This document shows positions 21,267-29,530 of a stretch of DNA of 35,079 nt, piece by piece. The notes under the pieces were generated by a model. It was not told the DNA's origin, searched no databases, and worked only from the letters and a program-made list of their open reading frames with translations. This DNA comes from a virus. The stretch is from positions 1 to 35,079 of the IMG/VR virus record IMGVR_UViG_3300033553_000123. One strand, given 5' to 3'. The stretch's first letter is position 1. Every line of letters starts with the position of its first letter. The position numbers and the translations under genes were made by a program.

Positions 21267-21677
21267 TTGGCTACTAATCAAAAGGGAAAGGCTAAGGCAG
21301 ATTTGGATGAGGTGGAGACACTTCAGGTGAATGACAATGTGTCACTGACGCTGCGCTCACTGAAGATTGCACACCTGAAGAAGACCATGCGGGCAATGAA
21401 TCAGGCGGCGAAGAAGTTGGCAGCCGACCAGAAGGAACAGGCAGAGGCTCGCAAGGCTGCGGAGGAAGAAGGCACGGAGTTTGAAGAGCTTGATGAGCTA
21501 GACGGTGCGGAACTTGACACCGTTGTTGCGGGCTGCTTTGCCGCATTGCAGCAGGACAACTCTGAAGTAGTCACTGATACTGATTGGGTGGAGAACAACC
21601 TCAACCCGCAGCAACTAGAGAGAATCCTTGAAAAGACTGCCGGGTTTGAGACCAACACCGAGGTTTCGGGAAACTAG
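21267..21677 (+). CDS. Tail assembly chaperone, short form (G-like)
   Basis: A 136-aa acidic helical protein that, like lambda gpG, should bind the tape measure before tail tube polymerisation. It starts with TTG at 21267 with AGGAGGT six bases upstream. The middle is Glu/Ala/Lys-rich and predicted helical. It stops three bases after a GGGAAAC heptamer. Confidence 0.85.
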   Translation: MATNQKGKAKADLDEVETLQVNDNVSLTLRSLKIAHLKKTMRAMNQAAKKLAADQKEQAEARKAAEEEGTEFEELDELDGAELDTVVAGCFAALQQDNSEVVTDTDWVENNLNPQQLERILEKTAGFETNTEVSGN

Positions 21678-22015
21678 AAGAGGGTGAAGACCTAGACTGG
21701 GAACAGATTAGGGAATGGGAGTCCGAAGTTTTCACCCTCGGCTCATGGGCATCGTTTGAAGAGCTTGAAAATAACATAACACTTGATGAACTGTCTTCTG
21801 TTTTTGCGGCGATGGTTGAGAGGGAAGTTAGGTTTATGAAGACAATGGCAAGGTTGCAGGGGGCAGAAATCCCTGAAGACGATGAGCCACAGGAAGAGAA
21901 CAGAGGTCCATCGACGCTGGCACAGCGGCTGATGGAGAACAAGAACGAAAAAGCGGAGGAAGGTAAAAAGAAGAACATCGGAGCATACTCCGGGTTCTCC
22001 CACATCGAGGTATAG
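21267..22015 (+). CDS. Tail assembly chaperone, -1 frameshift product (GT-like)
   Basis: Slipping back one base at 21668-21674 lets the ribosome read GGG AAA CTA GAA and continue 113 codons to the TAG at 22013-22015, giving about 249 aa. The extension (DLDWEQIREWESEVFTLGSW and beyond) is acidic and helical, and has no start with a ribosome site of its own. Production of both G and GT forms is a near-universal feature of long-tailed phages. Confidence 0.82.
21668..21674 (+). other. -1 ribosomal slippery heptamer GGGAAAC
   Basis: In the zero frame it reads G GGA AAC, followed directly by TAG. It is of the canonical X-XXY-YYZ form and permits re-pairing as GGG AAA. Confidence 0.85.
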
Positions 22016-22018
22016 TAG

Positions 22019-25000
22019 TTGTCCCAGAGAATTGAAGCAATCATCAACATTGCATACCGCTCCTCAGGAGTAGGTGAAGTTACCAATGAAATGAAGAGGC
22101 TTGGACGAGTCTCTGGGAACATGAATCAGCAGATGGCCAAGGCCAACGCTGGCATTGGCGACTACCAAGTGGGCGTCAAGTCGAATCTCGCTCAACTGAA
22201 CGACCAAATCAAGATGAACCGCGTTGGCTTCGGTAAGTTCCGTGACGTCATTAAAAACGGGGGGGTATATCTTAAGGATTACAACAACCTCCTGTCAGCA
22301 ACAGTAACATCTACACGCGACGTTGCTGGCAACATGAACTACATCGTGAAGCCAAGCAACCAGTTTGGTAATAACGTAGCAACATTGGGTCAGCGCCTGA
22401 AGTTGGCAAACGTTGCGATGGGTGCCATGGCCACTCACACGGTGAACCTTGGTAAGAACATGCAGTGGGCCGGTCGCCAGATTATGGTTGGGTTCACGGT
22501 GCCCCTAGGCTTCGCACTGGTCGCGCTGTCGAAGCTAGGCTATGCGTACGACGAGACAATTACCAAGATTGTCAAGGTGTCTGACTTCCAGTTTGAGGCA
22601 GGAGATGCCTTTGACGCACAGCGTGCAGCCGTGGAGCGCCAGACAGACTCCATCGTAAAGCTGTCCGCTGCCATGGGCCAGCTTCCAACCGCAACGGCGG
22701 CTGCCGTTGCTGAGTTCACCCAGATGGGTTATGGTGGAGCCCAGCTTGACCAGTTGACAGAGGCAGCCGTTCGATTCAGCCGCGTGGCCGGTACTGACCT
22801 TGAGAACTCAATTGAGTTTACACGTATTGCCGCTCAGGCCTTCGGTGTAGAACTTGAAGACCTTGAGCAGACATTTGCCAACCTGAACTACGTTGAAAAC
22901 AACACCGCCTTGGGCATGGAAGAACTTGCTGAGGGCTTGCCTATTGTTGCTGCTGTTGCTGACCAGTTGGGCATCAGCATTGAAGAGACTGCCGGTCTTA
23001 TGGCCATGCAGAAGGAAGCCGGTATCGAGGCCAACGAGGCTGCCACAGCCCTGCGTACCGGCCTGTTGCGGTTGGTGCAGGACGCAACAAACCCTGCCAC
23101 TGAGGCCTTTAACAAGCTAGGTGTCAGTCTAGAGGATATCAAGGCTCAGGGCGGCGGCTCCATCGCAATGCTTACGCGCCTTGGTGAAGAGGCCCAGAAG
23201 TTTGACGCGCTGACTGGGGAAGTTGGCGAGAAAAAGCGTGAAGATTTCGCTGCCGCCATTTCCAAGCTGTTTGGGGTGCGTCAGGCTTCACGTATGATTG
23301 CCGTGCTTCGCCAGTTGCCAGACATTGGCAAGTCTGGGTCAGACGCTGCTCGCGCATGGTCTGCCGTTGTTGAGGGGACACAAGAGGCTACAGACGCGAT
23401 GAGGGTCTACAAAATTGAAGAGGAACTTATTCGCGACTCTGCCGCAGGACAGCGCGAAAGCCTTAACGCTCAAATTCAGTATGAGCTACTGGACGTTTCC
23501 GAAACGGTCACTGAACTGCTGAATCACTTCAGAGAAATGGCGCTTCAGGTTTTGCAGTGGATGAATTCACTTGAGGAACGCACAAAGAAGGCCATGCTTT
23601 CCCTTGTAGGTGCATTGGGTGTGCTTGGTCCCGTGACAATGGGCTTGGGTCTGTTCGCCAACGCGGTTGGACAGGTTGTTAATGCCGTTCACAAGCTAGG
23701 AAAATTGGCGGGGCTGAAGGATGATTTCAGTCCGCTCGCAGCAATTCGTGCAGCATACCGACGTGGAGGCAGCACGCCAGAGCCAATGCCGGGTGACGCA
23801 GGCGACGGCGATGGGCTAGACGTTGTAACCAGTGGCAGGTCAGGGGCAAACTCTGGCCCCCCGCGCGCAGAAGACATTGCCCGCGCGGCGCGCAAGGCAG
23901 ACCTCTCCGCCCCAAGGACCGTTGGAATTCCCACGGCAGCCACGGCTGCTACAGAGACCCTTAACGTTCGCACGCGCCGAGTTTTCGCCGGGGCTGACTC
24001 TGCATTGGGCACAAAGGCAGATGACGTCAACCGCATTATGAGGGCGGCCATGACACCATCCACGCGCATCAAGGCTCTTGAAGAAGCGATTGAAAAGGGA
24101 ATCGGTGATGAGAATGAGCTGCGTGACCTGTTGAAGATTTCCAGCCGTGACCAGAATACAGCCGCTGCCATGCAGATTGCCGCCGCCTCCAAGCAGGAGG
24201 AAGGCGTTGCAAGGTTCAACAGAATCCTGAGAGAGGCAAGTCTTGCGCAGGCAGCGTCAGGCAAGTCTACAGACTTTGTCATTTCACCAGACGACCAAGA
24301 CTTTATGAAGAAAAACGACATGGTCCCAGACGGCAAGGGCGGATGGCAGGTTATTCCTCGAAAGAGGGCTCATCGCCGCACCCCTAAGGACTTGCGCACA
24401 GGCGTGTCATTCATGGAGCAGTTGGGCAAGGGCGAGGGTGGTATTGACCCAGACGTCCGCAGGCAGGTGCGTGCAAATGAAATCCAGCAGGAGCTTAAGA
24501 GCGGCGTGAGGTCTCGTACGGGCGTGTTCCGTGGCTTTGACCCCAAGACCCACAGGGTCGCGCCAGAGACATTCCAAGACTGGGACTTGGACGCAAAGAA
24601 CCGTCCAATTCCCATCAGCGACAGGGCGACGACGGCAGCGCTTCGCAGGCAGAAGTTCGATGTTGATGGCAAGCCAATCGCGAGAAGGCTGACCGCTGGC
24701 AAGGCGTTGAAGGGCGCAGCGATGCTGCCGTTTGCTCCATTTATTGCGATGGGAAAGACTGTCAACAAGGTCGAAGAAGGGTTCAAAAAGCTCGCAATCA
24801 ATGCCATTGACCTTCGCAAGAAGCTGAGTGCCACTGGCTACGCTGCTGCAAATACCGCTGTTGAACTAAGAAGGCAAGCTGCCGGGGAGGGCGTTGGCCT
24901 TCTACAGAGAACTAGGCTGAAGGCCCGCGCTGCGGGCAATCAGGCGCGCGCAGCCCTTTACGGTCCAACGACAATGGCTGGAACCGGGCTGCCGCTGACT

Positions 25001-28000
25001 GGACGCCTGCGTAAGCCCGAACTATCAGATGGACCCGGCAAGTTCGGGAATATGATGGCCGGGGTGCGAAAGAACAGGATGGGAAGTATGCTTCTGAAAG
25101 GGGGGAGTAAGCTGGCGACTGGCGCTGTAGGGGGTGCCGCTGCCGCAGCACTTGTCGCCCTGACCGTTCCTATCATGGCAGACTTTGAGAAGTTCAAGGA
25201 AGGGTTCATGGAATTCATGGGCAGGATTAAGTCAGCCGGGCGTAGCTTCATGGCCCCAATCAAAGATGCGGTCCTGAGAATCAAGGACGTTCTCGGTAGC
25301 ATGACAGGGGAAGCAGGCGAAGGCATGGCCAACCTGTCAACCATGGCGCAGACACTAGGACGCTGGATTGGCGCTGCCGTTGAACAGGTAATTCGCTTCG
25401 GCACAATCATCGTTGAAACTGTGGCCCCTGTTGTTGGGGGGCTGGTTGAATCCATCATGTGGTTCGCTCAGGCACTTGGCCAGCTATTCAGCAAGGACTG
25501 GGAAGGATTCCTAAGCTCTCTTCTTGAGGGCGTAAAGGCACTTTTGCGGGGGCTAATTCAAGGAGTGAACAGCCTACTGGCAAGCGTACTTGACACTGTT
25601 GGCAATGCCATGAACAACATCATTAGTGGCACTGGTGACATGTTCACCAACCTTGCCGACTCTCTGCGCGAGGCAACTGACTTTGAAGGTACTTGGCTTG
25701 CGTCTGACGTTGTAACATCTGCTGGTGACTACCTGAAGTACGTCAACATGATTGAGGATGCCCAGAAGCAGGTCAACCAGCAGCAGGAGACAGGACTGGA
25801 AATCCAAGAGGCCCTAGCAAAGGAGGGCATGAACGTCAGCCGCTTGACAACCCAGCAAATCCTTGACCACAAGGACCTGAATGACAACTTCAAGATGGAC
25901 CTGTACATTCTGCGTGAATCAGCCGAAGTCATGCAAGAAATGGAAGAAATCCGTGCGAGGATTTTGGCGCTCGAAGTCTCAGACGATGCCATTCCCGATG
26001 AACTTATTGAAGACCTTAAGGAGCTTGAAGAGCGACTTGCAGGGCTGCCACAGGAGGCATCTGTTGAGGTCGGCAATGCACGTGAGGCCGCAGCCTTTGC
26101 AGATGAAATCGGCAGGCTTACTGGTGAAGTTGATGACCTTGGCACTGCGGAAGAAGAGCTTGCAGACCGGCTAGAGGCTGCCAACAAGGAAATCGAGGCC
26201 CAGAACGAGCTTATTGAAGAGGCTAACGAGCGCCATTCTGAGTGGGTATCCACGCTGCGCAGTTCGTCAAGCGAGGTCGTGTCTGACATTGTTTCTGCCG
26301 TCAATCAGGCGATGCAGAATCAGAAGGACGCACTCGCAAAGCGTTTCGATGAAATGCTTGAGAAGCACAACTCGACATACGACAGCATGCTGGCTGCGGC
26401 AGAGGAGAAGCACCAGCGAGAGCTTGACCAGATTGACGAGGCACGTAACGCTGAGCTTGAAAGACTGGAAAAGCAGCAGAAGGCAGAGGAAGACCTTGAC
26501 CGCCAGCGTGAGATTGCATTCCAGCGTGAGATTCGCCGCATGGAGTACTTGGAAAATCTTGAGCGGGGGATGGTAGATTATAGAGAGAACATTGCTAGAG
26601 GTAGAACAGACGAGGCCGCCAAGGTCCAGATTGGCATGCGCTACAACGCTGAGCGCTTCATGCTTCAGGAGCGTAACATTGCCCTTGACGAAGCAGCCGA
26701 AGCCAAGCCAGACGTCTACGCAGAAAAGGCTGACAAGGTCAACACCACTGCCGACACGCGCATTGAAAACCTTGAGTCACAGTATCAGGCACGCCTTGCC
26801 CAGTTGGAAAACATCAGGGTCAAGGAGGAAGAGGCCATCATTGCCAGCCGTGAAAGCGCGGAGGCTGCCATGGACCTGCGTCACCGCCTCATCCAGAATT
26901 ACCTGCGCGAGTGGGCACGGGTAACCCCCGCCACAGAGGCTGAATTCCAAGCACACCTTGGAAGGCTTCAGAGTGCGCTGGGAGGGTTTGGCCTTAGCTT
27001 CGGTGACGTTGCCAACGAGTACCAGAACTCATTCAACTCAGAGATGGAGAATGGCTTCGACAGGACTATGGAGATTGCGCAGAAGGTGCTTGGCGAGGAA
27101 GCCAAGTGGAAGGAGATTCTTGAGTCCGGGCTTGTTGCCGCCCTTGAGTCATTGACAGAAGAAGATATTCTTGCGGCCATGGAAGCTGAGGCTGCTGCTC
27201 GTGATGCTGCCCGAGAAAAGCGCATCAATGACGCATCCACTGCCCGTTGGAACGCGATAGCGCAGAACAAGGGATACAATCCGGGTCGCATGGGATTGGA
27301 GGCAGTCGAAGAACGGATTAACTCTGCATCTACAAGCCGCTGGACAGGGCTTGCTGAGCGCATGGGCTATGACATGGGAGAGGGTCTTTCAGGTGCAATG
27401 GCCCGAGCGGTTCGCGACAACGAGCGCCGCACTGAAGGAGAGTTGAAGAAGTCGTTCACAAACGCCACAGACTTCCTGAACCCACTGTGGCTGAACAAGG
27501 GTAAGGGCGCAACTGATAGGTTTATCGTAGGATGGGACGTTGATTCTACAGGTAACAAGAGAGCAATCTACAGTAGCTTTGAGACCGCAACCTCTGGCAT
27601 CCCCGGCCTTGCACGTAGCCGGGGTACTCAGGGCGGGGACAGGGTGCGTGGTGGATTTGTTGAAACCCTTCAGGGCCGCTACACACAGGGGCTGATTGCT
27701 GGGGCGGCCAACACTGGAATGTCGGGGATTAACTCTCGGGCGCAAGCTATGGGAAGCACGTCTGCCGGGGGTTGGCGTAATACGTTTACTGGTGTGGTCG
27801 GCAATCGCTCGACAACCCTAGCTCTTGCGCGGGCGTTCCAATCGCCACGCGAGAGAGTAATAGGATGGTGGAAGGCAACTGGTGGGTCTTCGGCCTCTAA
27901 CTGGATGCAGCAGTTTGGAAGACAGTTTGCTGCCAACAACACGAAGAACTCATCTGGTCAGTCAACCAGAACCGGAGCCGCAAGTGCGGCTGAATGGATG

Positions 28001-29131
28001 TACATTAAGCTGGCTCACTCCGGTGGTGCTGTTGAGTCAACACCACTTTTGCCGGGGATGAAGAATGACGAATCACTCTATGTGCTTCAGCACGGCGAGT
28101 ATGTCGTTCAGCGTGACGCAGTAAAGAATCTCGGTGAAGATTACATGGACCAGCTCAACTCCATGAAGAAGCACACTGGCGGTGCAATTAACATCAAGGG
28201 GACATTCAGTGACATGTCCTCAAAGATTGGTGACCCAATGAGCGACTGGGTTGAACTTATGACCAAGGAACGCATGGGTGCTGCAAGTAATGAAGGGAGT
28301 GCAAATGTGGACTATGGGGCTCAGCCGCTGCTGAAGGCGATTGCTGGGCTAGGTGGGCTGGCCGGTATGTGGGCCGGTCGCGCTGCGTCATTTGGAACGG
28401 CTGGCGCGGTGTCACCCAACGCGAAGGCCGTTGGGGAGGCTTCCGACTGGCGCTACAACACTAACGCATCAGATTGGCCACCGAGAAAGTGGGCTACCGC
28501 CTCTGCCAACACGCTTGCCGCGCAAAGGTTTATTATTGGCAACTGGGACACCAGATTTGGGGCGGGGCTGGGGCTTGAGCGTGGAGTTGTGCGGTCTGAC
28601 CACTCATGGGGTAAGGCCATCGACGCCATGGTGTCGCCCCTTGGGCGTATGCCAAACTCGGAGCAGCGCAAGCAGGGTTGGGAAATGGCCAACTGGTTCA
28701 CCGCCAATCCTGACGTGTACGGAACGAAGTACGTGATTTGGGACAAGATGATTAACTCTGGAACCTCTCAGGGGTGGAGGCCATATACTAGATACGGGAG
28801 CAACCCCGGTCCTACGCTTGGCCACTATGACCACGTTCACTTGAGCTTTAAGCACGATGGTGGTATGATTGGTAAGACTCCACAGCTTATGTCTGGGGGG
28901 AGAATCAACTACGACAACACCATTGCCAACCTGCACAAGGGCGAGACAGTTCTAACCGCCCCGCTTACGCAGTCACTTGAGCAGGGTATTGCAAGGATGG
29001 AAGCCGGCGGAGGGGACACCTACCAGTTCTACATTGACGGTGGGGCACAGGACCCAGAGCAGATTGCGAGTGCAGTCATGCGCAAGATTGAACAAAAGAA
29101 GGCGAGAGCAGGACAACGAGGGAGAAGGTAA
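22019..29131 (+). CDS. Tail tape measure protein with C-terminal peptidase domain
   Basis: A 2370-aa tape measure. At roughly 1.5 angstrom per residue it predicts a tail of about 350 nm. Residues about 190-375 form a TP901-type tape-measure core (EFTQMGYGG, AADQLGISIEETAGLMA). Hydrophobic segments lie near 525-560 and 1030-1055. A long coiled coil runs from about 1230 to 1620. Near the C-terminus a peptidase-like domain contains SDHSWGKAIDAM with H2195 and D2202, and YDHVHLSF with H2272 and H2274. This H-x6-D and HxH pattern suits a zinc D,D-carboxypeptidase (VanY/M15-like) that could cut cell wall during injection. Gly-Gly and HKGET motifs follow. The start is TTG at 22019, 4 bp after the chaperone stop, with GAGG upstream. 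Confidence 0.92.
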   Translation: MSQRIEAIINIAYRSSGVGEVTNEMKRLGRVSGNMNQQMAKANAGIGDYQVGVKSNLAQLNDQIKMNRVGFGKFRDVIKNGGVYLKDYNNLLSATVTSTRDVAGNMNYIVKPSNQFGNNVATLGQRLKLANVAMGAMATHTVNLGKNMQWAGRQIMVGFTVPLGFALVALSKLGYAYDETITKIVKVSDFQFEAGDAFDAQRAAVERQTDSIVKLSAAMGQLPTATAAAVAEFTQMGYGGAQLDQLTEAAVRFSRVAGTDLENSIEFTRIAAQAFGVELEDLEQTFANLNYVENNTALGMEELAEGLPIVAAVADQLGISIEETAGLMAMQKEAGIEANEAATALRTGLLRLVQDATNPATEAFNKLGVSLEDIKAQGGGSIAMLTRLGEEAQKFDALTGEVGEKKREDFAAAISKLFGVRQASRMIAVLRQLPDIGKSGSDAARAWSAVVEGTQEATDAMRVYKIEEELIRDSAAGQRESLNAQIQYELLDVSETVTELLNHFREMALQVLQWMNSLEERTKKAMLSLVGALGVLGPVTMGLGLFANAVGQVVNAVHKLGKLAGLKDDFSPLAAIRAAYRRGGSTPEPMPGDAGDGDGLDVVTSGRSGANSGPPRAEDIARAARKADLSAPRTVGIPTAATAATETLNVRTRRVFAGADSALGTKADDVNRIMRAAMTPSTRIKALEEAIEKGIGDENELRDLLKISSRDQNTAAAMQIAAASKQEEGVARFNRILREASLAQAASGKSTDFVISPDDQDFMKKNDMVPDGKGGWQVIPRKRAHRRTPKDLRTGVSFMEQLGKGEGGIDPDVRRQVRANEIQQELKSGVRSRTGVFRGFDPKTHRVAPETFQDWDLDAKNRPIPISDRATTAALRRQKFDVDGKPIARRLTAGKALKGAAMLPFAPFIAMGKTVNKVEEGFKKLAINAIDLRKKLSATGYAAANTAVELRRQAAGEGVGLLQRTRLKARAAGNQARAALYGPTTMAGTGLPLTGRLRKPELSDGPGKFGNMMAGVRKNRMGSMLLKGGSKLATGAVGGAAAAALVALTVPIMADFEKFKEGFMEFMGRIKSAGRSFMAPIKDAVLRIKDVLGSMTGEAGEGMANLSTMAQTLGRWIGAAVEQVIRFGTIIVETVAPVVGGLVESIMWFAQALGQLFSKDWEGFLSSLLEGVKALLRGLIQGVNSLLASVLDTVGNAMNNIISGTGDMFTNLADSLREATDFEGTWLASDVVTSAGDYLKYVNMIEDAQKQVNQQQETGLEIQEALAKEGMNVSRLTTQQILDHKDLNDNFKMDLYILRESAEVMQEMEEIRARILALEVSDDAIPDELIEDLKELEERLAGLPQEASVEVGNAREAAAFADEIGRLTGEVDDLGTAEEELADRLEAANKEIEAQNELIEEANERHSEWVSTLRSSSSEVVSDIVSAVNQAMQNQKDALAKRFDEMLEKHNSTYDSMLAAAEEKHQRELDQIDEARNAELERLEKQQKAEEDLDRQREIAFQREIRRMEYLENLERGMVDYRENIARGRTDEAAKVQIGMRYNAERFMLQERNIALDEAAEAKPDVYAEKADKVNTTADTRIENLESQYQARLAQLENIRVKEEEAIIASRESAEAAMDLRHRLIQNYLREWARVTPATEAEFQAHLGRLQSALGGFGLSFGDVANEYQNSFNSEMENGFDRTMEIAQKVLGEEAKWKEILESGLVAALESLTEEDILAAMEAEAAARDAAREKRINDASTARWNAIAQNKGYNPGRMGLEAVEERINSASTSRWTGLAERMGYDMGEGLSGAMARAVRDNERRTEGELKKSFTNATDFLNPLWLNKGKGATDRFIVGWDVDSTGNKRAIYSSFETATSGIPGLARSRGTQGGDRVRGGFVETLQGRYTQGLIAGAANTGMSGINSRAQAMGSTSAGGWRNTFTGVVGNRSTTLALARAFQSPRERVIGWWKATGGSSASNWMQQFGRQFAANNTKNSSGQSTRTGAASAAEWMYIKLAHSGGAVESTPLLPGMKNDESLYVLQHGEYVVQRDAVKNLGEDYMDQLNSMKKHTGGAINIKGTFSDMSSKIGDPMSDWVELMTKERMGAASNEGSANVDYGAQPLLKAIAGLGGLAGMWAGRAASFGTAGAVSPNAKAVGEASDWRYNTNASDWPPRKWATASANTLAAQRFIIGNWDTRFGAGLGLERGVVRSDHSWGKAIDAMVSPLGRMPNSEQRKQGWEMANWFTANPDVYGTKYVIWDKMINSGTSQGWRPYTRYGSNPGPTLGHYDHVHLSFKHDGGMIGKTPQLMSGGRINYDNTIANLHKGETVLTAPLTQSLEQGIARMEAGGGDTYQFYIDGGAQDPEQIASAVMRKIEQKKARAGQRGRR

Positions 29132-29134
29132 CCC

Positions 29135-29527
29135 ATGGACAAGCCAGCAGGACTAGCAGTTGGGGGTACCTCTTTGAGTGACCACAACAGGACCCCGATT
29201 GATGTTTCCCACGAAAACACTGGGGCCTTCAATCGTTCCAGCGATGGCACCATGCACGCCTTTGTCCTAAATCGGAAGCGGACAGTGAGCACTGCATGGG
29301 ACATGTTGCCTGAAAATACAGCAAAGACCGTTGACAACTTCGCCGGGGCGCAAGATATGATAACATTGTTCGGTCAGGGTATTGGCCCATACACAGTAAC
29401 ACTTTCATACGACACAGGGGAGACAGAGGTTTTGCAGATGTTCGCTCAGGAGTTTGCCTATACGGTTCAGAAGCGCTGGGAGTTCTCTTCATTCTATGCT
29501 GTCACGCTCTCTCTTGTGGAGGTTTAA
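29135..29527 (+). CDS. Minor tail/baseplate protein
   Basis: A 130-aa protein directly after the tape measure. GGGAGAAGG lies upstream of the ATG. The C-terminal half is beta-rich (GPYTVTLSYDTGETEVLQMF, FSSFYAVTLSLVEV). Position and size fit a distal tail component at the tube tip, but no motif confirms which. Confidence 0.7.
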   Translation: MDKPAGLAVGGTSLSDHNRTPIDVSHENTGAFNRSSDGTMHAFVLNRKRTVSTAWDMLPENTAKTVDNFAGAQDMITLFGQGIGPYTVTLSYDTGETEVLQMFAQEFAYTVQKRWEFSSFYAVTLSLVEV

Positions 29528-29530
29528 TTT

